NCBI GenBank assembly: GCA_032230565.1 | Contig: JAVXWL010000165.1 | Coordinates: 1-8,132 of the forward strand | Reading direction: 5' to 3' | DNA: 8,132 nt | Source: GCA-003244245 sp032230565 | Lineage (GTDB): Bacteria; Actinomycetota; Actinomycetes; Mycobacteriales; Pseudonocardiaceae | In this document: in pieces, positions 6,474-8,132 of the stretch | Layout of the letters: the number at the start of each line of letters is the position of its first letter | How positions within the stretch are numbered: position 1 is the stretch's first letter | The notes under the pieces: generated by a model | Told to the model about the DNA's origin: nothing | Databases searched by the model: none | Seen by the model: only the letters and a program-made list of their open reading frames with translations | Made by a program: the position numbers and the translations under genes

Positions 6474-6836
6474 TCACCCCACGGTCGCCAGTCCGCGCTG
6501 TGCGTCCTCGAACGCCTTGGCTATCTCAGCGGAGATCCGACCACGGTCGGACACCTGGCGGCCAGCTTCACGGGCCCATGCGCGGATCGCAGCAGGCTGC
6601 TCACGATTCGCGCGGGGAGTCGCGGACCGACGAGAGCGACCGTTCGACACGGCAGCGGCCTTGCCGACCTTGCGTCCCGCGTTCGCGTAATCCGAGAGGA
6701 TGTCGCGCAGAACACCCGCGTTGTTTGCCGAAAGGTCAATCTCATACTCGACGCGATCCAGGCTGAAGCTCACCGTCTCATCAGCGGTGTCGCCCGTCAT
6801 GTCATCAACGAGTGTGGTCTTTACCTTGCGCGCCAT
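6474..6836 (-). CDS. lsr2: Lsr2-like nucleoid-associated xenogeneic silencer
   Basis: 120 aa. The start is fixed by AGGAG about 6 bases before the ATG at 6836. The N-terminal half is the Lsr2 dimerisation and oligomerisation domain (ARKVKTTLVDD, then ADETVSFSLDRVEYEIDLS). It is followed by a basic, flexible linker at about 53-76 and the C-terminal DNA-binding domain beginning REQPAAIRAWAREAG. The AT-hook-like DRGR loop at residues 97-100, which inserts into the minor groove of AT-rich DNA in Lsr2, is intact, followed by ISAEIAKAFE. It is a little longer than the 112-aa M. tuberculosis Lsr2, and its linker lacks the Gly-Arg run of that protein, so it is more likely a second paralogue than the housekeeping copy. 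Lsr2 proteins bridge and silence AT-rich, often acquired DNA, which fits the mobile-element relics nearby. It is monocistronic and convergent with the yihY-like gene. Confidence 0.92.
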   Translation of the reverse strand: MARKVKTTLVDDMTGDTADETVSFSLDRVEYEIDLSANNAGVLRDILSDYANAGRKVGKAAAVSNGRSRRSATPRANREQPAAIRAWAREAGRQVSDRGRISAEIAKAFEDAQRGLATVG

Positions 6837-6858
6837 GAGCGTCTCCTAAGTCGACAGG

Positions 6859-6888
6859 ATTGTCTGCAAATGATAGAACAACTGTCAG
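6859..6888 (-). promoter_or_regulatory. Candidate lsr2 promoter
   Basis: On the minus strand, CTGACA (6883-6888) and GACAAT (6859-6864) are separated by 18 bases. This is a plausible -35/-10 pair that would give a leader of roughly 16 bases before the ATG at 6836. An alternative -10, TATCAT at 6870-6875, fits the mycobacterial TANNNT pattern but lacks a -35. The area is visibly more AT-rich than its surroundings, so it could also be bound by Lsr2 itself for autoregulation; that is inference. Confidence 0.35.
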
Positions 6889-7197
6889 CTAAAGCGCTGA
6901 GCAGGGCGTGTCCGCGCCAGGAAGGGCAAGCGCATGTCACCGTCGGCGGGACCGATCGACTGTATCAGGCTCGCTTGCCATCGCGTGGCATGTTGGTCGT
7001 GCTTGCAGTATTTGGTCGCTGTGATACACCCGGACTGTCCGCATTCGGACGGGCGCCATTGCATGATTCGGCGATCAACCGGGTGACCGCACGAGCGTCC
7101 GCCCATCAGCTAACGATGGCGGGGCTCGCCGTGGCCCGCGCTCAAGGCATCCCCGGCGCGGTCAAGCCTAGGGGTCCGGCGGTGGCTTTGAGCACCA
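6889..7197. other. Intergenic region without a convincing gene
   Basis: About 300 bases between the lsr2 promoter area and the HAD gene stop. A plus-strand 50-codon frame (6934-7086, Cys/His-rich, with GGAAGG upstream) and a minus-strand frame of 73 codons exist but neither resembles a known protein. A small hairpin, CTGTCCG-CATT-CGGACGG at 7035-7052, is the only structure I see. No tRNA-like fold was found. Confidence 0.4.
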
Positions 7198-7866
7198 TCA
7201 GGCGAGCAGGCCCGCGCGGGCTAACTCCGAGCGCAGCGCCGGGGCCGAGGTGAAGTGGACGGTGCTGATGCCCATCCGACGGGCGCCGTCGACGTTGGAC
7301 TGGGAGTCGTCGACGAACAGCACGTCCGCCGGAGCCGCGCCCAGTACCGCCAGCGCCGCGGCGTAGGCGCTTGGGGACGGTTTGGTGGCCCGGGTGGTGG
7401 CACTGAACAGGGGTATCGCGATCCGCGCGTGCACCGCTGGCAGCACGAGGGGCAGGGTGTCGCGGAGCAGCGCGTCGTTGTTTGTCAGCAAGGTGCGCGT
7501 CACGCCCAGCGCGACGCTGTCGATGACGGCGAGCACCTGGTCGTCCGGGGTAAACGCCGATGCCCACAGCTGGGCCAGCTCAAGGTCGTCGCAGTCCAGC
7601 CCCAGCTGCTCGCGCAGCACGTCTCGGATGCCGGCGGCATCCAGCTCGCCGCGGTCACACCGGTCCACGATGCCCGAGCCGTAGAGCCGTTCATCGACCT
7701 CGGCGGTCTCGAGGCGCGAGGCGGCGGCGAGGCGCTCGAGGCGAGCCGTGGAGTCGAACCGGCACAGGACACCCGCCAGGTCAAGCAGGAGATGCCGCGC
7801 CGCCACGCAGCAGACCGTAGCCTCTCGGCCTTGACGGCGGTAGCGTGCTGTCGACCACGCCGTCAC
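7198..7866 (-). CDS. HAD-superfamily (subfamily IA) hydrolase, probable phosphatase
   Basis: Up to 222 aa from a GTG at 7866. An internal GTG at 7806 would give 202 aa and start just before the first motif; neither has a good ribosome binding site, so the start is uncertain. The four HAD motifs are in order: I, LLLDLAGVL with nucleophile Asp29; II, TLLTNND at 125-131; III, Lys162 in TKPSPSAY; IV, VLFVDDSQSN with Asp186-Asp187. A helical cap lies between motifs I and II, as in subfamily IA. The second Asp of the usual DxD is Ala31, a pattern shared with DxGGV/DxGNV-type HADs such as YihX, so phosphatase activity is still possible but general acid-base catalysis may differ. It lies just downstream of psuG on the same strand. 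Since the human pseudouridine-5'-phosphatase PUDP is also a HAD enzyme, a role in pseudouridine metabolism is a reasonable guess, but nothing in the sequence proves the substrate. Confidence 0.85.
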   Translation of the reverse strand: MTAWSTARYRRQGREATVCCVAARHLLLDLAGVLCRFDSTARLERLAAASRLETAEVDERLYGSGIVDRCDRGELDAAGIRDVLREQLGLDCDDLELAQLWASAFTPDDQVLAVIDSVALGVTRTLLTNNDALLRDTLPLVLPAVHARIAIPLFSATTRATKPSPSAYAAALAVLGAAPADVLFVDDSQSNVDGARRMGISTVHFTSAPALRSELARAGLLA

Positions 7867-7886
7867 CGGCTCGGTGGCGGGCGGTG

Positions 7887-7922
7887 GGGGCGTACTGCCC
7901 CGCGATCTAGCACTGGAAGTGC
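7887..7922 (-). terminator. Two small hairpins between psuG and the HAD gene
   Basis: On the minus strand, GCACT-TCC-AGTGC (7910-7922) is followed by GGGGC-AGTAC-GCCCC (7887-7901). Both have perfect 5-bp stems. They fall 30-65 bases after the psuG stop and could attenuate or end its transcript, which would weaken the case for a simple psuG-HAD operon. The stems are short, so this is tentative. Confidence 0.3.
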
Positions 7923-7951
7923 GCAGCGGTCGGCCAGCCCACCGCGATCGA

Positions 7952-8132
7952 TCAATGGCTCTTCAGGGACGTCGAGGCGGAGCTGAGCTCGCACAGGGTG
8001 GTGGCAATGCTCGCAGCGACCCCCGCGTTGTTTAGTAGCAGTGCTCGGTTAGCGGTGAGGGTTCGCGATCCGAGCATCTCGGTGACCGCTGCCAGGAGCC
8101 AAGGAGTGAGACGTTTTCCATTCACATCTTGC
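7952..8132 (-). CDS. psuG: Pseudouridine-5'-phosphate glycosidase, C-terminal part (cut by window edge)
   Basis: The last 59 codons of a gene that enters from the right edge and ends at a TGA at 7952-7954. The residues (VNGKRLTPWLLAAVTEML, then LTANRALLLNNAGVAASIA) match the conserved PsuG ending, in which TPxLL begins the last long helices and the NxALLxNNAxVAAxIA segment follows. PsuG reversibly cleaves pseudouridine 5'-phosphate to uracil and ribose 5-phosphate in pseudouridine catabolism, usually with the PfkB-type kinase PsuK. No stop or frameshift is seen in the visible part, so the gene may be intact beyond the edge. The protein ends in a short Ser-rich tail. I identified it from its family pattern only. 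Very short plus-strand frames over this region are shadows. Confidence 0.8.
   Translation of the reverse strand, partial: QDVNGKRLTPWLLAAVTEMLGSRTLTANRALLLNNAGVAASIATTLCELSSASTSLKSH

Noticed and set aside
6934..7086. A 50-codon Cys/His-rich plus-strand ORF with GGAAGG nearby
   Set aside because: No known motif spacing for a zinc finger, moderate ribosome binding site only, and rare codon pattern; not enough to call a gene.
6078..7253. A 391-codon open frame on the plus strand running through the end of the yihY-like gene and across lsr2
   Set aside because: It overlaps two well-supported genes, one of them antisense, has an Arg/Pro/Ala-rich composition typical of a high-GC shadow frame, and shows no known domain.
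1..8132. CRISPR array, tRNA, rRNA or phage attachment site
   Set aside because: I looked for regularly spaced repeats, tRNA-like arms and direct repeats flanking the integrase fossil and found none that hold up by eye.

Overview
The window looks like an accessory stretch of a mycobacterial or close actinobacterial chromosome, probably a non-tuberculous Mycobacterium. The evidence is high G+C, an Lsr2-type nucleoid protein, a Tat-exported FAD oxidoreductase, and the remains of an actinobacterial-type tyrosine integrase. The genus is an inference from protein features; no rRNA or other marker gene is present.

Layout from left to right. An apparently intact IS30-family insertion sequence with 20-bp imperfect terminal inverted repeats fills 8-1225. 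Its transposase is on the minus strand. Next, also on the minus strand, comes a two-gene unit: a single-pass membrane protein with an uninterrupted run of nine heptads (1543-2349), followed by a 60-codon ORF (1350-1532) whose strong Shine-Dalgarno overlaps the membrane gene's stop. From 2649 to about 3150 lies a decayed tyrosine-integrase gene with frame changes, an in-frame stop and deletions. A large Tat-exported FAD-dependent oxidoreductase gene (3162-4964, minus) follows directly.

The 5.0-5.26 kb region between the divergent oxidoreductase and YihY/BrkB-like genes is not empty. It holds a short remnant of the N-terminus of pseudouridine-5'-phosphate glycosidase (psuG, 5129-5215, minus). 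The YihY-like membrane protein (5258-6250, plus) ends in a hairpin that starts at its stop codon. Convergent to it is a gene for an Lsr2-like xenogeneic silencer (6474-6836, minus). After roughly 360 bases without a convincing gene come a HAD-superfamily hydrolase (7198-7866, minus) and, cut by the window edge, the C-terminus of a PsuG (7952-8132, minus).

How the genes relate. The left half reads as an accretion site: IS30, a dead integrase, orphan genes, and a psuG stub left at a breakpoint. The right half looks more like resident chromosome, with yihY, lsr2 and a psuG/HAD neighbourhood possibly concerned with pseudouridine catabolism. The Lsr2 paralogue is of interest because such proteins silence horizontally acquired DNA. 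I found no CRISPR array, no tRNA or rRNA, and no clear multi-gene defence or biosynthetic system. The most unusual observations are the two psuG pieces in one window, the integrase fossil, and the heptad-repeat membrane protein with its coupled small ORF.
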